Assembly: GCA_031277795.1 (NCBI GenBank)
Contig: JAITLQ010000008.1
Span: 78,826-142,825, forward strand
Direction of reading: 5' to 3'
Source: Arthrobacter sp.
GTDB taxonomy: Bacteria > Actinomycetota > Actinomycetes > Actinomycetales > Micrococcaceae
DNA: 64,000 bases
Below, in pieces: positions 18,718-27,477 of this stretch. A model generated the notes under the pieces. It made no database searches. It saw only the letters and a list, made by a program, of their open reading frames with translations, and was not told where the DNA came from. The position numbers were made by a program, and so were the translations under genes. Position 1 is the first letter of the stretch, and the number at the start of each line of letters is the position of its first letter.

Positions 18718-20100
18718 ATGAGTAGTTCACCTGCCGGCCGCGGCAACCAACGTAGGATCGCCGTCGCCACCGTCGTCGGCACCACCATCGAGTGGTACGA
18801 CTTCTTCATCTATTCCACCGCCGCAGCGCTCGTCTTTGCGCAGCTGTACTTCGCCCCGGCCGGGCCGGCCATGGCGCAGGTACTCGCCTTCGTGACGGTG
18901 GGCATCAGCTTCCTCTTCCGCCCGCTCGGCGCCTTCCTGGCCGGGCACTTCGGCGACCGGATCGGACGCAGGGCCGTGCTCGTCATCACGCTCATCATGA
19001 TGGGCGCCGGCACCGCGCTCATCGGACTCGTCCCGAGCTTCGAGTCCATCGGCATGGCGGCGCCGCTGCTGCTGATCCTGCTGCGCATCATCCAGGGCAT
19101 CTCGGCCGGCGGCGAGTGGGGCGGTGCCGTCCTCATGGCCGTGGAGCACGCCGCGCCCGAGCGCCGCGGTCGGGCCGGGGCGTTCCCGCAGCTGGGCGTG
19201 CCGCTCGGCATGCTGCTCGCCTCCGGCGTCATGGCGCTCATGACCGGCGTGATCGCGCCGGGAGAGGCCTTCATCGCGTGGGGCTGGCGGGTGCCGTTCC
19301 TGCTCTCCCTGGTCCTCGTGGCCGTGGGCTACGTGGTGCGCCGGACGGTGGACGAGTCCCCGGTCTTCCAGGAGATCGCGCAGAGCGCCGAGCGCAGCAA
19401 GGTCCCGGCCCTCACGCTCTTCACCCGGTACGGGTTGCTCGTGCTCCTCGCGGCGCTTGTCTTTGCCGGCAACAACGCCGGCGGGTACATGACCACTGGC
19501 GGCTTCGTGACCAAGTACGCCACGTCGGACGCCGTGGGCCTCGGGAGCACCGAGGTGCTGCTCGCGGTGTCGTTCGGCTCGGCGGTGTGGCTCGTCGTGA
19601 CGTGGTGGGCCGGTCAGCTGGCCGACCGCATCGGGCGCGTGCGCACGTACCAATGCGGTTTTGCCATGCAGATCCTCTCCGCGTTCCCGCTGTTCTGGCT
19701 CATCAACTCCGGCTCGCTCGTGGGGCTGTACGCGGGGCTGGCCCTCTTCGCGGTGGGCCTTGGCCTCTCCTACGGCCCGCAGGCGGCGCTGTACTCGGAG
19801 CTCTTCCCCGCCTCCGTGCGCTTCTCCGGCGTGTCCATCTCCTACGCGCTCGGAGCGATCCTGGGCGGGGCGTTTGCACCGACCATCGCGCAGGCGCTCA
19901 TGCAGGCCACGGGCGGGACGGCGGCCATCTCCTGGTACCTGATGGGCATGGCGGTGATCTCGCTCGCCGCGGTGTCGCTGCTGCGCGACCGCTCCGGGAT
20001 CGACCTGTCGGTGCGTAACGAGGCGGAGCAGTCGCGCGGCGCGACGATCTTCTCCGCACCGACGCGCGCGGCGGCCGAAGCGGTGCCGGCGGTCAAGTAG
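18718..20100 (+). CDS. MHS-family metabolite:H+ symporter of the P450 operon, 460 aa
   Basis: A second MHS-type major facilitator, with GTTIEWYDFFIYSTAAAL at the N-terminus, GHFGDRIGRRAV in loop 2-3 and GGEWGGAVLMAVEH in helix 4. The ATG at 18718 has AGGAGGA 6 bases upstream. It closes the P450-ferredoxin-reductase operon and probably imports the P450 substrate. Family substrates include aromatic acids, shikimate, betaines and dicarboxylates. It is very similar to the transporter at 11377; the conserved blocks suggest duplication followed by recruitment to a new operon. Confidence 0.92.
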   Translation: MSSSPAGRGNQRRIAVATVVGTTIEWYDFFIYSTAAALVFAQLYFAPAGPAMAQVLAFVTVGISFLFRPLGAFLAGHFGDRIGRRAVLVITLIMMGAGTALIGLVPSFESIGMAAPLLLILLRIIQGISAGGEWGGAVLMAVEHAAPERRGRAGAFPQLGVPLGMLLASGVMALMTGVIAPGEAFIAWGWRVPFLLSLVLVAVGYVVRRTVDESPVFQEIAQSAERSKVPALTLFTRYGLLVLLAALVFAGNNAGGYMTTGGFVTKYATSDAVGLGSTEVLLAVSFGSAVWLVVTWWAGQLADRIGRVRTYQCGFAMQILSAFPLFWLINSGSLVGLYAGLALFAVGLGLSYGPQAALYSELFPASVRFSGVSISYALGAILGGAFAPTIAQALMQATGGTAAISWYLMGMAVISLAAVSLLRDRSGIDLSVRNEAEQSRGATIFSAPTRAAAEAVPAVK

Positions 20101-20128
20101 GCGGGGCGCTGGCTCTCGGGCCGCGCGA

Positions 20129-20185
20129 GATCCACGACACGACGGGAGATCGTCCAGAGGACGATCTCCCGTCGTGTCGTGGATC
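20129..20185 (+). terminator. 27-bp perfect hairpin closing the P450 operon
   Basis: A perfect 27-bp stem (20129-20155 with 20159-20185) around a 3-base AGA loop, 28 bases after the transporter stop and before the convergent PucR-type gene. There is no T tract. The stem is unusually long and starts and ends with GATCC/GGATC. Variants of the GTGCCCGACGGCG motif follow at 20222 and 20282. Confidence 0.75.
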
Positions 20186-20305
20186 CGTTGCCGGGGGTGT
20201 CCGGGCGCGCGCGTTTCCGCAGTGCTCGACGGCGGGCGGCCGCCTCAGGCGCGACGCCGTGCGCCGGGCGCGCCTTGCAGCAGTGCCCGACGACGCGGGC
20301 ACGCC

Positions 20306-21874
20306 TCAGGCGCGGCGTTCACCGCTCGCCTGACCCGCCTCGTCGAGCCCCGCGAGCCGCAGGGCGGCCCACAGCTCGGCGCGCACGGGGAAGGTATCGA
20401 GGGCGTAGCCGCCCACGTGTTCGGCGGTCTTGAGCCGGGCGCGGATGGTGTGCCGGTGCACGCCGAGCTCGCGCGCAGTGTCCTCGTGCCGGCCGTCGTG
20501 GCGCAGCCAGCACGCAAGGGTGGGCAGCAGCGCGGTGCCGTGGCGCTCGTCGTGCGCCAGCAGGGGGCGCAGCGCGGCGCGGGCGGCGGTGCGCGCGTGC
20601 TCGTCCGCCACGGAGGAGATGAGGTCGAGCTTGACCACGTCGGAGAAGGAGGTGAGCTCGCCCGAACCGCGCTCGAGCGCCGCGAGGGCCTGCGCCCCGA
20701 TCTCCGGCAGCTCGGCGTAGCCGCCGGCCAGGGACACGCCCCAGCTTCCGCCGAAGCGCCGCCGCAGCTCCTCGAGCCCCTCCTCGGCGGCCTCGCGCTG
20801 GGCCACGAGCACCACGTCCTCGCCGTCGCGCGCCAGGAAGAGCGCCCGCGAGGTGCGTTCGGGCAGCGAGGAAATCCAGGCGGCCACGGCCTCGGCGCCG
20901 GTGGAGAGCGAACGCCCGCGCGCCACCACCACCGGCTCGCGCGGCAGGCCGTCCAGCTCGCCCGCCACGGCCTGCGCCAGCTCGTCCTCGCCGGCCAGGA
21001 GCAGGCGCAGCAGGCCGGAGCGCAGGGACAGGCGCGAGGATACGAGCGCGGCGTCCTGCTCGGAGGCCAGGCCCACCATGGCCACCACGGAGTTCATGAC
21101 GCCCTGCGCCTCGTGGTCGAGGCGTTCCACCGCCACGGCCAGCACGCCGCGCAAGGCGTTGCCGCGCCCCACGGTCTGCAGCGTGTAGGCCTGCCCGTCC
21201 AGGTGCACCACGGAGGCGGCGCGGGACTGCCGCGCCAGCAGCGCGCGCGCCCGTCCCTCCAACGCTTCAGTATCGGAGGGGCGCGTGCCGCGCGGTAGCG
21301 ACTCGTGCGCCAAGGTGCCTGCCACGTCGAAGAGCCCCACCCACGCCTGCATCTGCCGCGAGAGCTCCTGCACAGTCGGCGCCAGGCCGCCGCTCTGCAG
21401 CGCGGCGGCGGCGATGGCCCGCTGTGCGCCCAGCGCCCAGGAACGCCGCGCGAAGGCGAGGGCCGTCACGGCCTCGGCGTTGGCGCGGGCCACGGCGATG
21501 AACGGGGTCTGGAACGGCACCTCGAAGAGCGGCAGCCCGGCCCCGGAGCACGCGGCGATGAGCGGCTCGGGGATGCCGTCGCGGATGACCTCGGTGCCGA
21601 AGCCCAGGGCGGCCACCCCCGCCGCCACGAGCCGCGCCACGTACTCCGACCACGCCGCCTCCGGGGCGTTCTCGAACTGCGTGCCGGTGGTCAGCAACAC
21701 CACGCCCTCCACCAGGAACGGCGCCGGATCCGGCAGATCCGAACTGTGCACCCACGGGGCCGAACGCGACAGCGCCCCCTCCGGAAGGGCGGCGTCCGGC
21801 ACCCACTTCAGGCCGAGCCCTGGCTGGGCCAGGAGGGCCTCGACTGAGGGGAGCGCTACGGGAGAATCTGCCAC
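20306..21874 (-). CDS. PucR-family transcriptional regulator of the GABA genes, 522 aa
   Basis: Contains an N-terminal PucR ligand-sensing domain (PSVEALLAQPGLGLKWVPD ... VVLLTTGTQF), a central GGDEF-like region, and a C-terminal PucR helix-turn-helix (LACWLRHDGRHEDTARELGV, HRHTIRARLKTAEHVGG). Family members respond to nitrogen compounds such as allantoin, GABA or proline. The gene diverges from gabT with 91 bases between starts, so GABA control is the natural inference; GabR-type PucR regulators are known in actinobacteria and bacilli. I chose the GTG at 21874 because the PucR domain begins there; the site is weak and the frame extends further upstream without family similarity. Confidence 0.85.
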   Translation of the reverse strand: MADSPVALPSVEALLAQPGLGLKWVPDAALPEGALSRSAPWVHSSDLPDPAPFLVEGVVLLTTGTQFENAPEAAWSEYVARLVAAGVAALGFGTEVIRDGIPEPLIAACSGAGLPLFEVPFQTPFIAVARANAEAVTALAFARRSWALGAQRAIAAAALQSGGLAPTVQELSRQMQAWVGLFDVAGTLAHESLPRGTRPSDTEALEGRARALLARQSRAASVVHLDGQAYTLQTVGRGNALRGVLAVAVERLDHEAQGVMNSVVAMVGLASEQDAALVSSRLSLRSGLLRLLLAGEDELAQAVAGELDGLPREPVVVARGRSLSTGAEAVAAWISSLPERTSRALFLARDGEDVVLVAQREAAEEGLEELRRRFGGSWGVSLAGGYAELPEIGAQALAALERGSGELTSFSDVVKLDLISSVADEHARTAARAALRPLLAHDERHGTALLPTLACWLRHDGRHEDTARELGVHRHTIRARLKTAEHVGGYALDTFPVRAELWAALRLAGLDEAGQASGERRA

Positions 21875-21965
21875 GGCACCACTGTACGCAACGTATAAAG
21901 CTTCACCCAGAATTCGCCGTACCGGCCAGCTGGCAAGTGGCGGGCCCCACCCTAGGCTGTGAGCC

Positions 21966-23309
21966 ATGACCTCCCTTGACGCCGCGATCGGCGGCCCCTC
22001 CCTCCCCCAGAAACGCGAGCTGAAGACGGCTCTGCCGGGCCCGAAGTCCAAGGAGATCCTTGACCGCAAGGCCAAGGCCGTCGCCGCGGGCGTCACCTAC
22101 TCCGTCCCCGTCGCGGCCGTTGCCGCCGGCGGCGGCGTCGTCGTCGATGCCGACGGCAACTCGCTCATCGACCTGGGCTCCGGCATCGCCGTGACCACGG
22201 TGGGCAACGCCAACCCCCGCGTCGCCGCCGCCGTGGCCGCGCAGGCCGCGTCCTTCACGCACACCTGCTTCATGGTTTCCCCCTACGAGGGCTACGTTGA
22301 GGTCGCCGAGAAGCTGAACCAGCTGACCCCGGGCGACTTCGAGAAGCGCACCGCCCTCTTCAACTCCGGCGCCGAGGCCGTGGAGAACGCGATCAAGATC
22401 GCCCGCATCCACACCAAGCGCACCGCCGTCGTCGCGTTCGATCACGCCTACCACGGCCGCACCAACCTGACCATGGCCCTCACGGCCAAGGCCGCCCCGT
22501 ACAAGACCGGCTTCGGCCCGTTCGCGTCCGAGGTCTACCGCGTGGCCGGTTCGTACCCGTACCGCGACGGCCTCTCGGGCGCCGAGGCCGCCAAGCGCGC
22601 CATCTCCCAGATGGAGAAGCAGATCGGCGGCGACCAGATCGCCGCGATCATCATCGAGCCGGTCCAGGGCGAGGGAGGCTTCATCGTCCCGGCCGAGGGC
22701 TTCCTCGAGACCGTGGTGGCCTGGGCCCGCGAGAACGGCATCGTCTTCATCGCCGACGAGGTCCAGACCGGCTTCGCCCGCACCGGCACCATGTTCGCCT
22801 CCGAGCAGCTGGGCATCGAGCCCGATCTGATCACCACGGCCAAGGGCATCGCGGGCGGCATGCCGCTCTCCGCCGTCACGGGCCGCGCCGACATCATGGA
22901 TGCCTCCCACGGCGGCGGCCTGGGCGGCACCTACGGTGGCAACCCCGTGGCCTGCGCCGCGGCGCTCGCCACGATCGCCGAGTACGAGGAGAACAACCTC
23001 GCCGGCCGCGCCCAGGAGATCGGCGAGCTCATCTCGCAGAAGTTCTCCGCGCTGGCCGAGACCGACGCCCGCGTCGGCGAGATCCGTGGCCTGGGTGCCA
23101 TGGCCGCCGTCGAGTTCGTCGACGCCGACGGCGAGCCGAACGCCGCCCTCGCCAAGGCCGCCGCCGGCCAGGCGATCGCCGAGGGTGTCATCACCCTCAC
23201 CTGCGGCACCTACGGCAACGTGATCCGCTTCCTCCCGCCGCTGTCCATCTCGGACGAGCTGCTGGCCGAGGGCCTGGACGTTGTCATCGAGGCCGTCAAG
23301 GCCAACTGA
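21966..23309 (+). CDS. gabT: 4-aminobutyrate--2-oxoglutarate transaminase, 447 aa
   Basis: A PLP-dependent class III aminotransferase that turns GABA plus 2-oxoglutarate into succinate semialdehyde plus glutamate. It carries the class III features: FNSGAEAVENAIKIARIHTK, the AFDHAYHGRTNLTMALT block, IIEPVQGEGGFIVPAEGF, DEVQTGFARTG, and the PLP lysine in TTAKGIAGGMPLSAV. Length matches GabT. The ATG at 21966 lies 91 bases from the divergent PucR-type regulator. It is the first gene of a pathway completed by gabD at 24863. Confidence 0.95.
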   Translation: MTSLDAAIGGPSLPQKRELKTALPGPKSKEILDRKAKAVAAGVTYSVPVAAVAAGGGVVVDADGNSLIDLGSGIAVTTVGNANPRVAAAVAAQAASFTHTCFMVSPYEGYVEVAEKLNQLTPGDFEKRTALFNSGAEAVENAIKIARIHTKRTAVVAFDHAYHGRTNLTMALTAKAAPYKTGFGPFASEVYRVAGSYPYRDGLSGAEAAKRAISQMEKQIGGDQIAAIIIEPVQGEGGFIVPAEGFLETVVAWARENGIVFIADEVQTGFARTGTMFASEQLGIEPDLITTAKGIAGGMPLSAVTGRADIMDASHGGGLGGTYGGNPVACAAALATIAEYEENNLAGRAQEIGELISQKFSALAETDARVGEIRGLGAMAAVEFVDADGEPNAALAKAAAGQAIAEGVITLTCGTYGNVIRFLPPLSISDELLAEGLDVVIEAVKAN

Positions 23310-23355
23310 CCCGGCCGGGTTCGCGCCCTCCCCACGTAGGTGAAGGGGAGGGCCG

Positions 23356-23373
23356 CTGCCCGACGGCGTGTGG
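23356..23373 (+). repeat. Dispersed motif, variant copy (CTGCCCGACGGCGTGTGG)
   Basis: Between gabT and the amine oxidase. It differs at two positions from the exact copies at 14664 and 36682. Confidence 0.45.
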
Positions 23374-23495
23374 CCGGCTTCCGGCCCCGCCTTCAGCCGG
23401 TGAGCCGCTTGGCGCGGCTTCCCGTCGCCGCCGCGTCCTCCCTCACGGGAGGGCGCGGGCGGCGGCACCCTCACCCCACGAGTCACGAGGACGTT

Positions 23496-24866
23496 ATGCC
23501 CACCCTGACCCGCGACGCGGTCGTGATCGGCGCCGGTTTCTCCGGCCTGGTCGCGGCGCGTCACCTCGAACGGCACGGTTACTCCGTGGCCGTGCTCGAG
23601 GCGCGCCAGCGCGTGGGCGGCCGGGTCGGGCTGGCCGAGGCCGGCGGCGTGCTCGTTGAAACGGGCCCGGCGTGGCTCGCGGCGGATCACTCCGCCACCC
23701 TCGACCTGGCCGCCGAGCTCCGGGTCCCCGTCTTCACCCCCGCGGGGGAGGGCGAGGACGTCTACCTCGGCAGCGGCGGCGAACGGCTGCGCTACGCGGG
23801 CGAGCTCTTGCCCGTCCCGCAGGCCTCCGAAGCGGCGATGGTCTCGGCCATCTCGACGCTCGAGGCGCTCAGCGGCGCCCCACAGACCGAACTTCCCGGG
23901 ACGCTGGGCGAATGGCTCGACGCCAACGTCGCCGACGAGCGGGCCCGGGCGGCGCTGGCGCTCCTGCTGGCCGGCTCTCATGCCGACGGCGCCGGGCGCG
24001 GGCTCCAGCTGACCGACGCGTTGCGCCTGGCCTCCGGGGCCGGCAGCGTCTCAAATGTGGTGGACCGCGGCTTCCGCGCGGCCCATCGCGTGGTGGGCGG
24101 GCTGCATCGCCTCGCCGCCGCGCTCGAAGCCGAGTTGCCCGACGACGTCTGGCTGGGGCGGGAGGCGAGCGCCGTGCGGGTCGCCGCCTCCGGCGTCGAA
24201 GCCGTCGCAGGGGATCTCACCGTGCAGGCCAAGGCCGCGGTGCTGGCGGTGCCGGCACCCGACGCCGCCCGGCTGCTCGGTGGGCACCCCGGTGAGCCGG
24301 GGGCGTGCGGTGCCCCGGGCGCCGTCGGGCACTCCCTTGATTGGTTCACGGCGCATGCCGTGTTCCCCACCCCCTTCTGGCGCGAGCGCGGCCTCTCCGG
24401 CCGCGGCTTTGGGCCGGGAGCGGTGCTCCAGGAGCTGCAGGACGAGAGCTGGGACGTGGCCGGGGACGGCGCGCGGACCGGCCCGGGTGTCCTTGCCGCG
24501 CACGCCAGCGGCGAGGCGGCGCTTGCCCTGTTTTCCTTGCCGGATGCGGCCCGCAAGGCCGCGGTTCTTGGCGCGCTCGAGGACTACGTCGGGGCGTTCC
24601 CGGTACCGGAACTTGGCTATGTGGAGACGCGGCGCGCTCCCGGGTACGGTGTGGGCAGTGTCACGTTCGAGGGTCCCCTCGTCGCGGCCGGTGACCACCT
24701 CGAGGGGACGGGCCACCTCCACGTGGAGGGGGCGGTGCGCTCGGGACACCGGGCCGCGCAGAAGGTGTCCGCGCTGCTGCGCGGAGAGCAGGATCCCGTC
24801 AGCATGCAGAGTTCAGCCAGCGGGGTGACCGGGTCTCCGGTCCCCGCCCACGAAAGGGAATCATGA
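23496..24866 (+). CDS. Flavin amine oxidase (putrescine oxidase-like) of the GABA operon, 456 aa
   Basis: An FAD amine oxidase with Rossmann motif GAGFSGLVAARHLERHGY, then VAVLEARQRVGGRV, and a C-terminal FAD segment GTGHLHVEGAVRSGHRAA. Length fits the family. The ATG at 23496 follows GAGG about 6 bases upstream. Its stop overlaps the gabD start by 4 bases (ATGA), implying translational coupling. Between gabT and gabD, an oxidase converting putrescine to 4-aminobutanal would feed GABA production, and GabD could oxidise both aldehydes. The C-terminal FAD motif is less canonical (EGAV where EGAT/W is common), so the identity as putrescine oxidase is an inference from context. Confidence 0.8.
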   Translation: MPTLTRDAVVIGAGFSGLVAARHLERHGYSVAVLEARQRVGGRVGLAEAGGVLVETGPAWLAADHSATLDLAAELRVPVFTPAGEGEDVYLGSGGERLRYAGELLPVPQASEAAMVSAISTLEALSGAPQTELPGTLGEWLDANVADERARAALALLLAGSHADGAGRGLQLTDALRLASGAGSVSNVVDRGFRAAHRVVGGLHRLAAALEAELPDDVWLGREASAVRVAASGVEAVAGDLTVQAKAAVLAVPAPDAARLLGGHPGEPGACGAPGAVGHSLDWFTAHAVFPTPFWRERGLSGRGFGPGAVLQELQDESWDVAGDGARTGPGVLAAHASGEAALALFSLPDAARKAAVLGALEDYVGAFPVPELGYVETRRAPGYGVGSVTFEGPLVAAGDHLEGTGHLHVEGAVRSGHRAAQKVSALLRGEQDPVSMQSSASGVTGSPVPAHERES

Positions 24867-26236
24867 GCGATTACGCCGTCGTTAACCCGGCCACCGGCGA
24901 GGCCGGGGCCAGCTACCCCACGTTCACGGCCGAGCAGGTCGAGAACGCCGTCGCAGCGGCCAAGGCCGCGCACGATGGTTGGTCGCGCAGCTCCACCGTG
25001 GCCGAGCGCGCGGCGCTCGTGGCCCGCGTGGCCGAGCTGCACCGCGAGCGCCGCGAGGAGCTCGCCAACCTGATCGTGCGCGAGATGGGCAAGCCGCTGG
25101 AGCAGGCCCTCGGCGAGGTCGACTTCTCCGCCGACATCTACCAGTTCTACGCGGACAACGCCGAGGCCATCACGGCCGACCGCCCCGTGGCCGATCTGCT
25201 CGGCGAGGGCACCGCCGTCATGCGCCCGTCCTCCCTCGGCGTGCTGCTGGGCATCATGCCCTGGAACTTCCCGTACTACCAGGTGGCCCGCTTTGCCGGC
25301 CCCAACCTGATCAACGGCAACACCATCCTGCTCAAGCACGCCCCGCAGTGCCCCGAGTCGGCCGAGGCCATCCACCAGATCCACCTCGACGCCGGCTTCC
25401 CGGCGGGTGCCTACCAGGACGTGCGCTTCACCAACGAGCAGTCCGCCGAGGTCATCGCGGATCCGCGCGTGGCCGGTGTGTCGGTGACGGGCTCCGAGCG
25501 CGCCGGCGCCGCGGTCGCCGAGGTGGCCGGCCGCAACCTGAAGAAGGTGGTGCTGGAGCTGGGCGGTTCCGATCCGTTCTACCTCTTCTCCACGAACGAC
25601 CTGGACGCCGTGGTCGAGGCCGCCGTCTCCGCCCGCCTGGGCAACAACGGCCAGGCCTGCAACGCCGCCAAGCGCTTCATCGTGGCCGAGGATCTCTACC
25701 AGGACTTCCTCGACAAGCTGACCGAGGCGTTTGCCGGGATCAAGGCCACCGATCCCACGCTCGTCGACACCTTCCTCGGCCCGCTCTCCTCCACGGCCGC
25801 CACCGAGCGCCTGGCCGAGCAGGTCTCCCGCGCCGTGGCGCAGGGCGCCAAGGTCGCGATCGGCGGCGGGCACGACGGCAACTTCTTCGAGGCCACGATC
25901 CTCACGGACATCTCCCCGGAGAACGACGCCTACCGCGAGGAGCTCTTCGGCCCCGTGGCGTCGGTCTACAAGGCCTCCTCCGAGGAAGAGGCGCTCAAGA
26001 TCGGCAACGACACCCCGTTCGGTCTGGGGTCCTACCTCTGGACCACGGATCGGGAGCAGGCCGAGCGCGTGGCGGACAAGATCGAGGCCGGCATGGTCTA
26101 CGTGAACCTGGTGGACGCCGACTCGCCGGAGCTGCCCTTCGGCGGCATCAAGCGCTCCGGCACCGGCCGCGAGCTGGGCCTCATCGGCGCCAACGAGTTC
26201 GTCAACCACAAGCTCATCCGCTCCGACAAGTGGTGA
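24863..26236 (+). CDS. gabD: NAD(P)-dependent succinate-semialdehyde dehydrogenase, 457 aa
   Basis: An aldehyde dehydrogenase that oxidises succinate semialdehyde to succinate. The general base lies in KVVLELGGSDPF, the catalytic cysteine is Cys266 in NNGQACNAAKRF, and the cofactor-binding block is IMPWNFPYYQVARFAGPNLI. At 457 residues it belongs to the shorter SSADH group (GabD1/Sad-like). The ATG at 24863 overlaps the stop of the amine oxidase. Together with gabT it completes GABA to succinate. Confidence 0.92.
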   Translation: MSDYAVVNPATGEAGASYPTFTAEQVENAVAAAKAAHDGWSRSSTVAERAALVARVAELHRERREELANLIVREMGKPLEQALGEVDFSADIYQFYADNAEAITADRPVADLLGEGTAVMRPSSLGVLLGIMPWNFPYYQVARFAGPNLINGNTILLKHAPQCPESAEAIHQIHLDAGFPAGAYQDVRFTNEQSAEVIADPRVAGVSVTGSERAGAAVAEVAGRNLKKVVLELGGSDPFYLFSTNDLDAVVEAAVSARLGNNGQACNAAKRFIVAEDLYQDFLDKLTEAFAGIKATDPTLVDTFLGPLSSTAATERLAEQVSRAVAQGAKVAIGGGHDGNFFEATILTDISPENDAYREELFGPVASVYKASSEEEALKIGNDTPFGLGSYLWTTDREQAERVADKIEAGMVYVNLVDADSPELPFGGIKRSGTGRELGLIGANEFVNHKLIRSDKW

Positions 26237-26330
26237 GCCTCCCGGTCCGGGGTCGCTGAACCCCGGACCGGCGGTGCGGCCCCCGCCGTGCTCCGCGTGA
26301 GCGCGGTGGGGGAGCGCACCCCCAACATCC

Positions 26331-26376
26331 AGCGGAGCCTTTCGTGCGAGGTCATGGACGCACGAAGGGCTCCGCT
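26331..26376 (+). terminator. First of two hairpins with an identical AGGTCATGGA loop
   Basis: An 18-bp stem (26331-26348 with 26359-26376) with one G-U-type mismatch encloses the loop AGGTCATGGA. It lies about 95 bases after gabD. Confidence 0.6.
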
Positions 26377-26408
26377 ACAGACTCGGGTTTCACACCCGAT
26401 GCAGGCCA

Positions 26409-26452
26409 ACGGGGCCCCTCGCGCGAGGTCATGGACGCACGAGGGGCCCCGT
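26409..26452 (+). terminator. Second hairpin with the same AGGTCATGGA loop, T-rich flank
   Basis: A 17-bp stem (26409-26425 with 26436-26452) with one mismatch has the same 10-base loop and the same loop-proximal bases as the hairpin 78 bases upstream. TTTCCGTTT follows, so this copy looks like a working terminator. The whole 396-base gap 26237-26632 otherwise holds no gene. Confidence 0.65.
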
Positions 26453-26632
26453 TTCCGTTTCCCGACCCCGCCCCGTCGGTGCTCTTGTGTCTCCCGCCCG
26501 CCGAGCAGGCAGGCCGCGCCACGTAGCGCCGCGGGTGGAGGCGACGGAGCACGCGAGACAGGCCGTTCGTCGGTGCGGTCGTGGCCATGGAAGGATGATG
26601 GCCGTCGCCGAGACACGTGAGGGGGAGAGGCC

Positions 26633-27295
26633 GTGAGCGGTTTGGCCGTCCTCGCCCGCGCCTGGCTCGCTTCGGCGATCGCCGTGCTGTGCGCCCTGGC
26701 CGGCCACCTCATCGCGGGCGGCAGCGTCACCTCGTGGCTCGGACCGCTCCTGGCCGTGGCCCTCGGCGCCGTTGCGGCGCTCCCGATGGTCCGCCGCGCG
26801 CCGTCCTTCCCGCGCTCGCTCGCGCTCTTCGTCCCGGCCCAGCTGGCCTACCATCTGCTCTTCTCCGCCGTGCCGGCCACCCGAATCGCTGCCACGCCGT
26901 GGGGCGGGGAACACTCCGGGCACGACATGGCCGCAATGGGCCATGCGGCAGAAAGCCTCGCCCACGGCGCCTCGCACACCGGGACCGCGCTCGCCTCCGC
27001 GGCGACGACGGCCTCCTCCTCGGGGGCCTCGGGAGGGCACGACGGCGCGTGGATGCTCGGTCTGCACCTCGCCTCCGCGCTGCTCACCGCCGCGGTGGCC
27101 CGCTGGGGCGAGGTCTGCGCGGCGCGGCTCGGGGAGGCGCTGGCCCTCGCGTGGGGCTCCGCCCTGCGCGTGCTGCGCTTCGCCCACCGGACCGCCCCGC
27201 CCGCGTGGGCCGGGCGCGACGTCGTCGTTTCGGAGCCGCTCAGCCTGCGGCTCGTGGGGAGCCTGCGTTTCCGCGGCCCTCCCTCCTTGGTGTGA
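26633..27295 (+). CDS. Membrane protein with a His/Met-rich loop, 220 aa
   Basis: Four or more hydrophobic segments (VLARAWLASAIAVLCALAGH, LGPLLAVALGAVAALPMV, LFVPAQLAYHLLFSAV and LGLHLASALLTAAVA) surround an extracytoplasmic loop of about 60 residues. That loop contains HSGHDMAAMGHAAESLAHG and SHTG, plus GGHDG, a pattern typical of copper or other soft-metal handling. The start is a GTG after GAGGGGGAGAGG. It is followed by a PepSY membrane protein that also has a His cluster (EDEHAAHHG), so the two genes probably act together at the membrane in metal or redox chemistry. I do not know a defined family name. Confidence 0.7.
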   Translation: MSGLAVLARAWLASAIAVLCALAGHLIAGGSVTSWLGPLLAVALGAVAALPMVRRAPSFPRSLALFVPAQLAYHLLFSAVPATRIAATPWGGEHSGHDMAAMGHAAESLAHGASHTGTALASAATTASSSGASGGHDGAWMLGLHLASALLTAAVARWGEVCAARLGEALALAWGSALRVLRFAHRTAPPAWAGRDVVVSEPLSLRLVGSLRFRGPPSLV

Positions 27296-27299
27296 TCCC

Positions 27300-27320
27300 G
27301 GCCCCGCCTGGTGCGGGGCC
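27300..27320 (+). terminator. Short hairpin after the His-rich membrane protein gene
   Basis: GGCCCCGC (27300-27307) pairs with GCGGGGCC (27313-27320) around 5 bases, directly after the stop codon. There is no T tract; it may attenuate rather than end transcription into the PepSY gene. The 182-base gap to 27477 holds no other feature. Confidence 0.45.
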
Positions 27321-27477
27321 TACGCGCCGTTGTTTGGTGCCCTGCAGATCCCCCGCGCCCCGACCACGTCCGGGCGCGGGGCGAGCGTGGGTGCCGCGGC
27401 GCGCTCCCCAGCCTTCCCCTCGCCGAAGAGCCGCGGTGCACATTGCCGCGCCCCGGCACGGACCCCCAAGGACCGAC

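Noticed and set aside
21903..23981. A 692-codon minus-strand frame opposite gabT and the amine oxidase
   Set aside because: Antisense to recognised genes, low-complexity Gly/Asp/His-rich translation.
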